This document shows positions 11,208 through 23,058 of a DNA stretch of 64,000 bases, in pieces. The stretch lies in the NCBI RefSeq assembly GCF_037176765.1, contig NC_090034.1, positions 28,733,875 through 28,797,874 on the forward strand. Direction: 5' to 3'. This stretch comes from Anolis sagrei. Its lineage: Eukaryota; Chordata; Lepidosauria; Squamata; Anolidae. The notes under the pieces are model-generated. The model made no database searches. It was given only the letters and a program-made list of their open reading frames with translations, and had not been told where the DNA came from. Made by a program: the position numbers and the translations under genes. Positions within the stretch are counted from its first letter, which is position 1. Each line of letters opens with the position of its first letter.

Positions 11208-11499
11208 TTAAGAATATGGAGAATACTGAAGCTACTCAAGAGGAACATCTAATTTCCATTATCCCTGGGTGCCATAGAAGGTCTCTCCTATAGTATTTCC
11301 TCAGATATTCCTTGACTTTTTGTAGATACCTCTGAAGAAGACATGAAGCAAGTAGACTTTCAAAGAGTGCCCTCAATCTTCTCACCACCAATACTGCAGT
11401 GTCAAATGGTTCAACAAGGACAAAGCAGAAAAACTTAAGCAGAACACTTAAGCAGAAAAAATGAAATGCGGAGATACAGGATGGGTGATGCCTGGTTCC

Positions 11500-12240
11500 A
11501 CAACAGTCCATGTCAAAAAGATCCGGGAGTCTTTAAGCTCCTATTCTTGAGGAGCAACCTTATTCTCAATAAAATATTAAAAAAAAAAAAGATCCAGGAA
11601 TCTTTGTGGAGAACAAGGTGAACATGAGCCAAGAGTGTGATTCAGCAGCTCAAAAAGCCAGTGGGATTTTGGGCAGTATCCAAAGGAGTCTAGTGTCCAG
11701 ATCAAGGGAAATCATGGTGCCTCTCTATTCTGCTTTGGTCAGACCTCTTCACCTGGAATAACACTGTGTCCAATTCTGGGCCCCACAGTTTAAAAGAGAT
11801 ATTGACAAACTAGAAGGTGTCCTGAGGAGGGCAACTAAAATGATCAAAGGTCTGGAGACCATGAATAATCGTCTGAGGAGTGTCTTAAAGGGCATGTTTA
11901 GCCTGCAGAAGAGAAGATTGAGAGGAGACATGAGACCCATGTATACATATGGGAAAGGGTGTCACAAGGAAGAAGGAGCAGGCTTGTCATCTGCTGCCCT
12001 GAAATTAGGAGTCAATGGAGCAATGGGTTCAAATTACAGGAACATTAGGAAGAACTTCCTGATTGTACGAGCTATTCTGCCTCAGAGCCTGGTGGAAGCT
12101 CCTTCCTTGGAAGCTTTTAAACAGAGGATGGATGGCCACGTGTCAGAGGTACTTTGTGCTTTTCCTGCATGGCAGGAGGTTGGACTAGATGGTCCATGTG
12201 GTCTCTTCCAACTCTATTCAATGATTCTATGAGCCCTTTC
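11500..12240 (+). mobile_element. CR1 LINE 3' fragment
   Basis: It encodes a degraded CR1 reverse transcriptase C-terminus ([18 protein letters not shown]-like, then MIKGLE, RRLRGDM, RKNFL) and the 3' end that normally closes with ATTCTATG repeats. Compare the better copies at 47820-48440 and 59787-60410. A 56-base retrocopy interrupts it at 11535-11590. Confidence 0.8.
11535..11590 (+). mobile_element. Very short processed retrocopy (3' end of an unknown transcript)
   Basis: The insert carries AATAAA at 11568-11573 and a 12-base A tail (11579-11590). It is flanked by GATCCGGGAGTCTTT (11520-11534) and GATCCAGGAATCTTT (11591-11605), a 15-base duplication with two differences. CR1 sequence continues uninterrupted across it. 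This is the layout of an extremely 5'-truncated mRNA copied by L1-type machinery; the source gene cannot be told. Confidence 0.65.
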
Positions 12241-14379
12241 AACCTCTTTTTGAGACATCTCTTCAGGAACAGAATCCATCATTTCCTCCAGTTGGAAACA
12301 AATAATCACGGTGATCCATTGTGCTTTCTCAGCAGTTGTGTTCCCAAAGTGTAACCTAGTGCAGCCAATGGCACTATTGTGAGCCAGATCTGCCTGACCG
12401 AGACATTTTTAACACCAAAACCTGATGTGCATCACTGCTAGAAATCACCTTTAAAAAGATGGATCTACATCAGAGGTGAGAGAGAGTTCAGCATTGCCAG
12501 GCAGAATCCAGGCCCTCAATAACAAATTCAATAACAAAGAGCTGACACAATGGGTCTTTAGGGCCAAGTCTGCAGGGAAACGGATCTCTCGAAGCTTACA
12601 TTGAGCAGAAACAATAAAGGAAACAGAACCCTTCTCCTGTACTACTAACAGATAGGAGAATTATATAAGCAGGATGATGTGTGTGTATGTGCCTTCAAGT
12701 CACAGACCCCAAGGATTCTGTAGGGTTTTCTTAGGCGAAGTAGAGTCCAGGATACTTTTGCCAGTTCCTTCCTCTGAAATAGAACCTATTGTACCTGGAA
12801 TCCATTGGTGGTCTCTGATTCACGTAAATGAATAGGTCTTAGAGCAAGTCAAGTTTGAGCTCTCCCTAGAAGCCAGGATGACGAAACCAATACTGTTATA
12901 GATTATACAGATTGTTGGAAAAGTTGATGTCAGGAAAAGTGAGAGGCAATCGGAAAAAAGAAGGGCTGCACTACTGATGGATGGGCTCTTTCCAGAAAGA
13001 CCCTAATGGGGCTGTTGTTAACAGGACAACCTGGAGGTCTCTCATTCACAAGGTCACCATGAGTTCATGACAAACAAAAATGACTCCACTGGGCAGCTGT
13101 TCAATAGGGCTCTGTTACTGACAAGGACTCTAAAACCCATCTACCAGGGGTTCTGCATCACACAGTGTTAAATATATATGGTATTTTGGCCATCATAGAG
13201 CACTCCAGAAGGCAACTGGTGTTCCCACATTCCCTTGTGCAGGGGAAAAAATACAATATGTATATGGACAAGGCTGATAAGCTATTGATGATAGAGTACT
13301 TTGTCTTCATTTTAACCAAGTGTGGATGTCAGTCTCCCATTGAGGCTCACACTGGAAAGCAGCCAGGTGGATCTTGTTCTTCTGAATTATAACAGATGCT
13401 GAAATGGGGGGAGAGAGAGAGAAGGAAGCGAGGGAGAGCAAGAGGTCAATGAGTCTCCATTGGAGACATCCCATCAACCCTTGATTTCCTTCTCCCCAAG
13501 AGGGATGCTCTCATCTACTATCTGGCGGCGGTCTGGTTTCCTCCCAGTGATAGCGGGGCGCTTTTGTGGTCAACAGATCCGATGTTGCTGTGGCGATGGT
13601 TCCAGGAGGTCCCCGCTTCCTCTCCCCGGCTCCCCTGTAACCCCAGCGTCCGCAGATTTTTCCGGAAGACATCCTTCAGCCAGGCAATGGGTTTTATGGC
13701 CCTTGGCGAGAGTACAGTCATCGATGCTCTTGTGCAGGGCTTCAGTTATAACTTTGACTCAATGGAAATCAAATAAGAGAAGTAAGAGAACAAGAGACGA
13801 AACTTGGCCAAAAGCCAGTACACCGAACAGCCTATTTTTATCGCTGTGAACGTTAAGAAGCACATAACTTCCGACTATCCTAAGCTGGCAAAGATTATTG
13901 GAGTATCTTCCCACTTTTTCTGTTTTGAAAATGTCCTGTTCTCTCTCTCTCTCTCCTCCCTTTGTCCTCATATTCATGCTGGAAATTTGCGGTTTTCTAA
14001 GTACCTGCAGATACCGAGGAGCGCCTGGCAACCTTCGCTAGCCGTGAATATTTTGAGTCAGGAATCACACCAGGTTAAAGGCAAAGGCAGAGGCGTTTAT
14101 TCACTCTGTGCAGAAAGAAGACTTGTACAGCAGCTTATGTGCTTTTCCTCTCTAAGCTAGAGATTGCCAACAGTATAGCCTTACTTCATTGGAAAGTAGC
14201 TCCACTACCTTGAACCACAACAATTCACCTAAGGGCTAATCAATAAAATTTACTACTACTACTACTACAGTTTGCATCATTCTGATCCACAGACATTGAG
14301 ATAAAGTGCCCAAGGAACAATGATTCACTACTCTGCAAAAAAAAAAAAACCCAAAAAAAAAACTTTTAGAAAGCAATTG
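12241..14379. other. Unassigned sequence with one dispersed-repeat fragment
   Basis: About 12670-12830 resembles a dispersed lizard repeat (GTGCCTTCAAGTCACAGAC followed by AGGGTTTTCTTAGG); a related scrap lies near 46525. The part at 13490-13760 is richer in G+C and CpG than its surroundings. Short (CT)n occurs near 13938-13957 and GTA-type repeats near 14255-14270. No gene could be supported. Confidence 0.45.
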
Positions 14380-14885
14380 TAAGACCAGTTTTAAAGAAGC
14401 CATCCCTGGACTCCTCTGTATTAAATAACTAGCAGCCCATTTCAAATCTCTCTTTTGGGGGCAAGGTTCTGGAGCTGCTGGTACCTTCTCAGCTCTAGGA
14501 ATTCCTGGAGGAAACCGATTATCCGGATCCTTCGCAGTCTGGTTTTAGGCCTGGATGGAGACAGCTTTGGTTGCCTTGGTGGATGACCTCCACTGAGAGT
14601 TAAACAGGGGGAGTGTGTCCCTGCGGGTTCTCTTGGATCTCTCAGCAGCTTTTGATACAATCAATCATGGTATTCTTCTAGGTTGGCTCTCCAGAATGGG
14701 TATTGGGGGCACTGTTTTGCAGTGGCTCTGCTCCTTCCTAGAGGATTGTACCCAGATGGTGAAGCTGGGGGACACTTGCTTGGACCCCTGGCCATTGACC
14801 CACAAGGTTTTATGCTTTCCCCCATGCTATTTAACATCTATATGAAACAGCTGGGTGAAGACATCCAGGGTTTTGGAGTCATGTG
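14380..14885 (+). mobile_element. L2-clade LINE fragment
   Basis: The reverse transcriptase palm region is readable: a degraded GFRPG..TALVALVDDLH start, then VSLRVLLDLSAAFDTINHGI, a shifted GGTVLQWLCSFLEDCTQMV and MLFNIYMKQLGEDIQGFGV. There are several frame shifts. L1 sequence begins abruptly at about 14886, before the YADD box would be reached. Confidence 0.75.
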
Positions 14886-16060
14886 TTATTTGCGTAGAGA
14901 CTCTGGAACAAGAAGTAATTCTCTTTATGAAGAAGACAATGAAAAACAAAATGGAAATTATACAGTAAAAACTCAAAAAGAAATTCATAAAACATATAAA
15001 ACTATTTCCTGGTTCCAGTACCAACAACTAAAAGAACATCTCAACAAAGATAAGAAAATAGGATTCTGGGAAAAAGCATTCATATCGGATAATATAATCC
15101 TAGCAGAAAAGGAAGTTATAACAAAAATCTACAGGACTCTATTAAAGTGGTCAACAGAAACCAAACAAGTAAAGACTGTATGATCAAATAGGCAGCCAAT
15201 TTTGGACATTCAATCAAGCTGGAAGAGTGGGAAGAAATATGAAATAATAAATTATACATACGCATATGCCTGGAAAGAAAACTGGTACAAAATGATGTAT
15301 CAGTGGTATATAACTCCCCAAAAATTGGCAAAATGTTATAAAAAATACATTAGATAAATGTTGGAAATGTGAAGCACATGTGGGCACTTTTTACCATATG
15401 TAATTGTCCTGCAAACGTGGAAATAACTATTGGAAGAATGTACAGGAAAGAATCCAGAAAATATTGGAAATCAGGATTCAGTTGAAATTGGAATACTTCC
15501 TACTAGGTATGACGGATATATAATACGGAATAATTGATAATGAAACTGGATTCTGATTTTATTGATGAGACATGATGGATCTGTTATATTGATGTATTGA
15601 TGTTTGGTGTCTAATTAATTGTTATGTTACTGTTTTTAAATGTCCAATGATTTTCTATTGTGTATACTGAATGGTTGTTGTTAACCGCTCTGTTAACCGC
15701 CTTAGGGCTGAGAAGAGCGGTATACAAATAAAGTAAATAGATAAATAAATAAATATAAAGTTAGATAAAAATAATAATATATTGTTTAACTATTCTGACA
15801 TGGCTGCCAGAATAACATATGCAAGAAATAGGAGAATTAAAGAAGTCCCAATAGAGGAATGGCTACTGAAAATAGCCGACATAATGAGCATAGACAATTT
15901 GACACAATTAACTAATTACCAAGGCAAAGCAAATAAAGTAACCGACTGGTCACCATTTAAAGAATATTTGATATGAGAAAAAATGATAGTGTAATATAAG
16001 GAAGACATATAGAAAAACTGTTCACACTGAGAGAAAATACAAATGGGAGAAAAACAAGTT
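14886..16060 (+). mobile_element. L1-clade LINE 3' part, interrupted by a LINE tail
   Basis: The part at 14990-15480 encodes the L1 ORF2 C-terminal region: WFQYQQLKEHL, FWEKAFIS..., IYRTLLKWSTET, then degraded WKCEAHVGTFYHM-like sequence. The part at 15782-15976 gives the very end of ORF2 (MAARITYARNRRIKEVPIEE..., stop at 15976). Between them (about 15580-15775) sits another LINE's 3' tail with TTAACCGCCTTAGGGC and AAATAAATAAATA. Frames are broken. Confidence 0.7.
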
Positions 16061-16077
16061 TAATCTGTACACATAAT

Positions 16078-17699
16078 CTATCTATCTATAAACATAGTAA
16101 TAGTGATAATGTGTATATGTGGTGGAGGTGTCCACTTTCATAGACAGCCTCCCGCCTCCATAAACAGGCTATGGCTCCGAGTGCTGAGAAGCCTCCCAAG
16201 GCACTCCCTCAACTGCCATGAGCACCGTGAACATGTAGCCTAACCCCTGCCAATGTCTTCCCCAAACACCAACCACCCAAGGAATGCTTTCATTCAGGGA
16301 CCACTTCATCCTAGATATTCTGTTTTTTCTCCAGAATTGACATCCCAGGGTTCCTTTCTCTCTCCATATTTGCGTGACCCCACCCACCACCTCTCAGTTA
16401 ACCCTTTCCTACCCATTCCTATGGCACACAGCAAACAGGAATTGATCAGCAACTGAACAAGAGGTTTGGGAAGAATTCACCATGATTTAGAGAAGTTGTG
16501 GTTCACCTACATCCAGAGAGCACAATGAACCCAACCAACAATGGATCTGGACCACACTTGCCACGGATGATGGGATTTGCAGTACCTTCACTCAGTTCAG
16601 AGACCACTGCAACCTTTACAAATGACGGACCTGGACCACATTTGGCACACAGACCCCCCATGAATCACTATATGTCCTGGTGTGGTTTGGGGGAGGATAG
16701 ACCACGGATGATGGGATATGCAGGACTTTCACCTGATTTGGCTCCCACAGGCCACTGCCACCCCCACAAATGACAGACCTGCACCAAACTCCTTCTTTGG
16801 AAGCTTTTAAACAGAAGCTGGGTAGCCATCTGTCAGGGGTGCTTTGAGTGCAGTTTTCCTGCTTCTTGGCAGGGGGTTGGACTGGATGGCCCATGTGGTC
16901 TCTTCCAACTCTATGATTCTATGATTCTATAAACTTGCCACACAGACTCCCCATGACCAAGAGAACATACTGGAGATGTTTGGGGGAAATTGACCTTCAT
17001 GGGAGTTATACTTTACCTACATCCAGAGCAACTATGACCTCCACCGATAATGGATGGGACAAAACTTGGCACAGAGAAGGCCCATGACCAACTGAACATA
17101 CTGCAGGGGTTTGGGAGAATTTACCTTGATGTTGGGAGTTGTAGTTCACCCTTATCCAGAAAGCAGTGAACCCAGCTGATGTCGGACCTGCACCAAACTT
17201 GGCACACAGACATGCCCAACTGTGCATACAGGTGGGGTTTGGCATGAATGACCTTGGCTCTGAGAGTTGTAGTTCACCCTTATCCAGAGAGCCCTGAACC
17301 CAACCGATGTCAGATCTGAACCAAACTTGGCACACAGACTCAACATAGTCAATTTTGAATACTGATGGGGTTTGGGGTGATTGGCCCACAATTTTGGGAA
17401 ATGCAGTTCACCCACATCCTTATGCATTTTCTAATGGGAGCATTCACAAAAAACAACAGGAAAGACAGGCTATTTTCTAAGAAATAGAGCTACAAATTAC
17501 CAAACTGATATTACCTAACACCCCAAAACAAACAGTACCTTTTTCAAATATCCTGGACTAACATAACATACTGGAGGGCTTGGGGGAGAATGTCCTGCCC
17601 ATACAAGAGTTCACCCTGCATCCAGAGATGTTACCAAACTTCCCAAAACAAACAATGCCTTTCTCAAGTAACCCGGGCATCGCCAGGTCCCCAAGCTAG
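16078..17699 (+). mobile_element. Non-autonomous Helitron-like element, copy 2
   Basis: It ends in the textbook Helitron terminus: ACCCGGGCATCGCCAGGTC, a hairpin-like segment, then CTAG at 17696-17699 followed by host T. The body is built of the same ~110-base internal segments as copy 1 (TTGGCACACAGAC and GTAGTTCACCC motifs recur). The start, TCTATCTATCTATAAACA at about 16078, is less certain. A CR1 3' fragment inserted at 16795-16932. Confidence 0.65.
16795..16932 (+). mobile_element. CR1 3' end inserted in the Helitron
   Basis: It is about 138 bases of CR1 3' sequence (CTTCTTTGGAAGCTTTTAAAC..., GGTTGGACTGGATGGCCC) ending in ATTCTATGATTCTAT. The Helitron phrase CACCAAACTTGGCACACAG is interrupted, with AAACT present on both sides of the insert: a 5-base target duplication. 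Confidence 0.8.
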
Positions 17700-17894
17700 T
17701 AAGAGATAAAACAAAACATCCGGAAACATGATGAAGAAGATTGGAAGCCAACAAAATTCCCAATACTTTCCCTGCCCCACTTTTTAGAACCCCTGCCATA
17801 CCTTATATCCTAATAAATACCTCTCCATAAGTAGCAATTTCCTATAGTTTTACCCTAATAGCCCCTTTCTCCTCTTGATCCCCCCCCCATCCTT

Positions 17895-17899
17895 CTTTC

Positions 17900-17939
<40 letters not shown>

Positions 17940-17940
17940 G
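17895..17940 (+). repeat. (ATT)n microsatellite
   Basis: About 14 uninterrupted ATT units, followed by AT-rich sequence and then an L2 fragment. Confidence 0.95.
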
Positions 17941-17981
17941 TATTACATATTTCTACTAACAAAAATTATATTTTAAAAAAA

Positions 17982-18515
17982 CCTCGTGCACCAGCTGCGA
18001 CTGTACCTCGAAAAGCCTGACTTGGTCAAGGTGGTCCACGCCTTGGTAATATCCAGATTGGATTATTGCAATGCACTCTACGTGGGGATGACTGTGAAGA
18101 TGGCTCGGAAACTGCAGCTAGTGCAAAGGTCGGCAGACAGATTACTAACTGGTGCTAGTTATAGGGAGCATACCACGCCCCTATTAAAGCAGTTTCACTG
18201 CCTGTCTACAAATTCTGGGTTCAATTCAAAGTGCAGCTTATTACATATAATGCCCTATATGCTTCAGGTCCAGCCTATCTTCGATACTGCTCTCTTTCTA
18301 TGAAGTAACGCAGGTCCTGAGATCTGCCAGGGAGGCCCTCCTCTCAGTCCTACCTCCATCTCAAGCCCGGTTGGTGGGGACAAGAGAGAGGGCCTTTTCG
18401 GTGGTGACCCCCCCCCCCCCAGCTTTGGAATGCTCTCCCCAGGGATATTAGGCCCCCACATTGCCATGTTTTCACAATGAGCTGAACACATGTCTCTTCA
18501 GGCAGGCCTTTGCAA
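17982..18515 (+). mobile_element. L2-clade LINE 3' fragment
   Basis: Encodes LYLEKPDLVKVVHALVISRL, DYCNALYVGM and VQRSADRLLTGASYREHTTP, the C-terminal region of the L2-type polyprotein. It runs on to GGCCTTTTCGGTGGTGACC with a C run near 18410. Frames shift more than once. It abuts an L2 copy in the opposite orientation. Confidence 0.75.
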
Positions 18516-18516
18516 A

Positions 18517-19800
18517 TTTTATTTATTTATTTATTTATTTATCTTATTTATATCCCGCCTTTCTCTGCCCTGAGGGGGACTAAAGGCAGCTTACAAATGG
18601 CACCTAGACAGCTCTGGTACAGCCGTACCAGGAGCTCCAGTTTATCTTGCTATTATCTTGCTATTTGTTGAGTGTTGCATGTTTTTTAAAGTTCTATGCA
18701 TTTGCAGTTAGATGGCTTTCCTTACTTTGCAGTTATTGGGTCAATGACCTGTCAATTATCATTAGGTTCCCTAGTTCCTCCCCCTTTTTGGGTTTTGGAG
18801 GGAATAGGAACCATTTTAGGTCAGTCCACACAGAGAAGCCTTCCTTACAGGACTTAAACCAGGACCTCCTGTAAAAGGCTTTGTCATTTACAGCTTGGCC
18901 GGGGAGAAATAGCCCCATAGCTTGGCTAGGGATATACAGTCTCAGCACAGCTTTTGCTGGGGACTTTACAGTTTGCTGAGGAACTTACAGCCTCTCAGCT
19001 CTCTTGCTAGGGATCCAGTCCCACAGCGCTTCAGCCAGCCATCACTGGGAAGTGAACATCTTCCTCCTCCTGGAAGTTCTGCAAAGGTCTCTGTTCGGTA
19101 AGGGCCCTTCGCGGTAACCATAAAGCAGATTGGACCGGGTGTAGGGGCCCCATGCCAACAGAAGAGAAGACAGATTGCCCAGCGTAGAGGTTGGGGATTT
19201 TCCCAACAGGGAAGGAACAGTTGCCTGCCCTTGGGGGCAAGATCGAGAAAGCCAACAGTTTATTAAGAAAACCTTGAATCCAATCGTTAAAGCCTTGTTA
19301 TTTGTTCAGTAATAAACATTTTGTTGCATCTTTAAAGACTTTGAAGCCCATCTTTTCAGGAAAATCCCAAAAAACCTCTCTCTGAGGCAACCCCGGCGTC
19401 CCGTTGGGCTCACAGAAATTAAGTCCTGTTTATAGTCTTTTATAGGAGCCCAGCGCGCAACAGCACATAGACAGTGCCTCAAAACATACAATATTCACTT
19501 AAAATCATTTAGATTAAAATCACTAGCACAATAAACATTATTAAAATACATTCATTTTAAAAATAAGCTAACCAAGGATCAACATCTAAGGCCATTCCAT
19601 AATCAATTGCACATATTCCACATTAAAATTACTGCAATGACCTATTTTTTGAAAGCCTGTTCCCAGAGCCACGTTTTTAACTCTTCTTCTGAAGGCAAGG
19701 AAGGAGGGGGCTGATCTGATGTCACTAGGGAGGGAGTTCCACAACTGAAGACTGAGAAGGCCCTGTCTCTCGTCCCCACCAGCCGCATTTGTCATGGTTT
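18517..19800 (-). mobile_element. L2-like LINE 3' end split by a solo LTR
   Basis: Read on the minus strand, 19800-19586 encodes LQLWNSLPSDIRSAPSFLAFRRRVK, an L2-type C-terminus. The 3' tail follows and is cut at about 19468-18610 by the solo LTR. It resumes to the (AAAT)n end at 18517-18545. Confidence 0.65.
18611..19467 (+). mobile_element. Solo LTR (LTR-retroelement fossil), copy 1
   Basis: An 857-base solo LTR inserted in an L2 tail. Target duplication TAGACA at 18605-18610 and 19468-19473. It matches the solo LTR at 41162-41958 throughout (GGAGCTCCA, CAGCTTGGCCGGGG, AATAAA near the 3' end, GTCCCGTTGGGC). No internal genes remain, as after recombination between two LTRs. It is unrelated to the Gypsy LTRs at 25.8 and 31 kb. 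Class not determined. Confidence 0.75.
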
Positions 19801-19814
19801 GGGTTGGGATTAGA

Positions 19815-20190
19815 GATTAGGGTAGCCCCCACCCCCAGGTTTTTTGGAAACACCTGAAAACATGGCTTTTTACACAAGCTTTTGACCATGTTTAGAGATT
19901 TTGATCACTATATTTGAGGACTTAGTGAGTGGTCACTGTTGCACTTTATGAGGACAGGTATTGTACATGGCTGCCATTTTATAGCCTGTTGGGTTTTTTG
20001 TATCTTTAATTGATAGGGGTTTATCACTGTTTTCTGTGTAATGGGGTTAATTTAATTGTTATTAATTTTACCTTTTTTGTATTTTGTTTCATTTGTATTA
20101 TGTTGCGCAATTGATTGCATCCTGTGAGATTCCCTGAGTCCTCCCGGGGAGATGGTGGTGCGATACAAATAAAGTTTGTTATTATTATTA
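19815..20190 (+). mobile_element. LINE 3' tail (L2-like)
   Basis: It contains the last codons of an L2-type frame (TGGCTTTTTACACAAGC) and a 3' untranslated end with CCCTGAGTCCTCCCGGGG, GATACAAATAAAG and an ATT-rich finish. Confidence 0.55.
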
Positions 20191-20408
20191 AAAGTGGCCC
20201 AATATTTTGTTATAATTTAAGTATTTTCATGCAGGAAAGACTCCGGCGATGTGAAAGCGCATGGGAATACACCCATTCCAGCCCTGCAGGCAGCGAGAAC
20301 TCCACATGCCTGCAAAACACATTTTCTTTTTCATTCTCTCTCAGAATAGTGACAGGATGTGGCATGATGTCACTTTCTGGTGCCATTTGGAGAAGGACCA
20401 TATAGCAG

Positions 20409-20465
20409 TGGTTTTCAACCTTCCTAATGCCGCGACCCCTTAATACAGTTCCTCATGTTGGGGGG
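20409..20465 (+). mobile_element. SPIN-like hAT terminal fragment
   Basis: CAGTGGTTTTCAACCTTCC followed by TAATGCCGCGACCCC and TTCCTCATGTTG matches the remembered terminus of SPIN ('Space Invader') hAT elements, which spread horizontally among tetrapods. Similarity is lost at a G run after ~57 bases, so only a stub can be supported. Assignment is from memory of the consensus. Confidence 0.55.
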
Positions 20466-21414
20466 GGGGGACACGTAGTCCCCCAAACGCTGTTGGCTAT
20501 AAAGCCAAATTACGTAACTCTTTACAGTTACATGAGCGGGGCAATAAATCAGCTCAATCTGTATCCTTTGCTCATTGAAAATGATCTGTACAGAACAGCA
20601 CATTCCTAATAAACTATGGTTAGAACTGTTTTTCCCTGTTGATTTTGCCTTCCTCGATGATGAAGTAGGAAGATATTGTTGATCAACTAGAGGCTGGTGT
20701 TTTAACTGATACTTTAGAGAGGATTGTGAATTTCCTGTGGCACAAAGTAATGGGAAATCAAGTCTGGGAAATGATTGTTCTTCTCTGTGAGAAAATTGGC
20801 TCGGAAAGTACAGGGCCTCAAGGGCATTCAGGGGAGTCAGTATTAGCAACAGCAAATAAGGAATTGAGTGAAGAGCTGAGTGATAAGGAGGGTTCCCATG
20901 AGAGCCCACCTGTAGCTACGGAGATCAACAAAAGTCTTTGTTTACAAATCAGAGCCGAAAATAGGTTCGTTCAGAGAGATTACATGGGAAAGTGGTGAAG
21001 GAAATTCATGGGAAACAGAATGATTTCATGGGTGCCTATTAGACAACAAGTTGTTTACCTTAAGGTCTGTTCAGGCAATGCTGTGTTAGAGAGAGAAGCT
21101 AAGCCTGAGTTCTCTTATTCCCGGTTCATATCAAGCTTTGGTTTTGGATTTAATATATCCTGGAAGTTTTCTATGTTCCCGTTCATATACTACTGTTAAA
21201 GTGTAACTAGTTATACCTACTGGATTGTGAACTTAAGCTGTATCTATGATTTCTGGCTGTTCTTGGACTTTGTCACTTCTGGAAATTTATGAGATATTTG
21301 GATTATTGCCTAGTTATCACCTGTTGGCTTATATTCAGTTGGCTTATATTCCTCGACTCTTGTGTGTCATAGGTGTTTCCAGGCTGGGAGCACAACAGAA
21401 GAAACATTTAACAA
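20466..21414. other. Unassigned; possibly part of a Gypsy-type LTR
   Basis: No gene is visible. The stretch at 20730-21400 resembles the Gypsy LTRs of this window in style (a purine-rich, coding-like first half, then a T-rich second half). No shared boundary or target duplication was found, so this remains a guess. Confidence 0.25.
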
Positions 21415-22898
21415 CGTATTTTTGGTATTTTCTTTATTATCAGTTACAAACATAGTGCTATATTCAGGTAGAAAAAGGACAGATTTAACAACAGAATCAG
21501 TCAGTCGGTACATCTGGAAAGCACAAAACTGGTAAGAGTCATCTCCACTGGAATTGGGCTACGTCCTGTTTCTCAAGGATCACACATTGGTATCCTCCAT
21601 TATGAAAGGAATATATCTATATATAATATATACAGATATACATATGCATAAAGGAGCATTCAAAATGTGGATTGGAGAGAAACAAGCTCATATTCTTCAG
21701 TCGGATGCGCTTTTTCAGAACCAAGAGAGCATAAAATCAGACACAAAATGAATGGCAATACATCTTACAGTAACTTCAAAAGATTCGTAATGTCAAAGTG
21801 GTGCAGACTCGTATTTCTGCAATTAATCCCCCATTTTAAATTTTCACAAGGTCACAGGATACAATCTTCAACACTTTCCGCATACAGGGAAATCTGCTAT
21901 ACCTGAATCCTCTGTGTTTTTCCTACATTGCATCAAATTTGGGACAAGTTAGGAAACAAAAGTTTCCATCACCAAAACCAGGAAGAAAGGCAAGCTGCAC
22001 TTAAATAAAAAATGTGAAATATTCAGAACGAATTTCCCATTTTGCTGACGTCACGAATAAAAATCGGACTTCTCAATCAGTGACATTTCCTCCTAAAAGT
22101 TCCGATTCAACTAAATAAATCCATATCTATGCAACTATAAATGTATGTAGCTATAATTAAATTTACATTTATACACAGAAAACTGGAAAGTAAACCAGAA
22201 ACAGAACATGTCCAACTCTATTTAACAACACTTCAATAAAATGCAATTTCACGTAAAAATTTCCGATCAGCTTAAAGAACCATATGTATAAAATTCTAAA
22301 TAATTATATATAGATATAGATATAGATATATATATATAGAGAGAGAGTTAAAGTTACAGTTAGACATATAAACCATTCCAGCAGACAAACTGCAAACAGA
22401 ACCCAGTTTAACTACTTACTTTAAGACTATTCTTGTACTCTGGCCATTCATCTGGAAATAGATAAACGCACTATATATGTATATAAAACTGCAAACACAG
22501 AGAGAGGGAACATAACATACAATAAAAATAGAATATTTTCAACAAGGATTCACTTAACTGCATGGAAAGAAGGCGAAACGATCCGGGGTTTGTCTCACTC
22601 AAATCAAAGGCATCCTAATGAGATCCCAATGATTTGAATAGAATGCAAATAAAAATGGACAGTGATCAAATTCTAACTCAGAATTGATGCTTTTTTAAAA
22701 AAAAAACTTACATTTTATACAGTTGTTACAGAGAACAGTTGGAATGTTTTTTAAAAATAAGAGCATAGACCTTGGATGCATTTGGAAAAACCGTAGCTTT
22801 CGATTTATTACTTGCCCGCTATGACTAAACTAGATTCAATTTTCTTTTCCCCCCTCAAATCTCCATCAATGTGTCAACAATCTTCTTGGTTAAACTCC
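21415..22898 (-). CDS. Possible terminal coding exon and 3' UTR of an unidentified gene
   Basis: On the minus strand a good acceptor (TTTTCCTTGTATCTTTTCCAG) ends at 22899. The next 44 bases read in one phase as SLTKKIVDTLMEI and a stop at 22857-22855. About 1.4 kb of AT-rich sequence without recognised transposons follows. It closes at a canonical AATAAA (21438-21433), which would place cleavage near 21415. This is the layout of a last exon with a long 3' UTR. I do not recognise the C-terminal peptide. No upstream exon was found between 23 and 38 kb, where the DNA is repeats, so the gene would need a large intron or would have to extend past RSPH3. A chance acceptor is a real alternative. Confidence 0.3.
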
Positions 22899-23058
22899 CT
22901 GGAAAAGATACAAGGAAAATGTCAATTGTTAAACAGCCCTGATTTTCTAACCTAGAAAAATATTAACATCTTACGAGGACATGAATGCTTTTTTTACTAA
23001 TAAAATGTTAATGTGTTTCTTAATTAATAAGATCACATTCTTAATCTGACTTAATTTA

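Noticed and set aside
13518-13849. CpG-richer frames considered as a host exon
   Set aside because: No conserved protein motif and no convincing splice sites; kept as unassigned.
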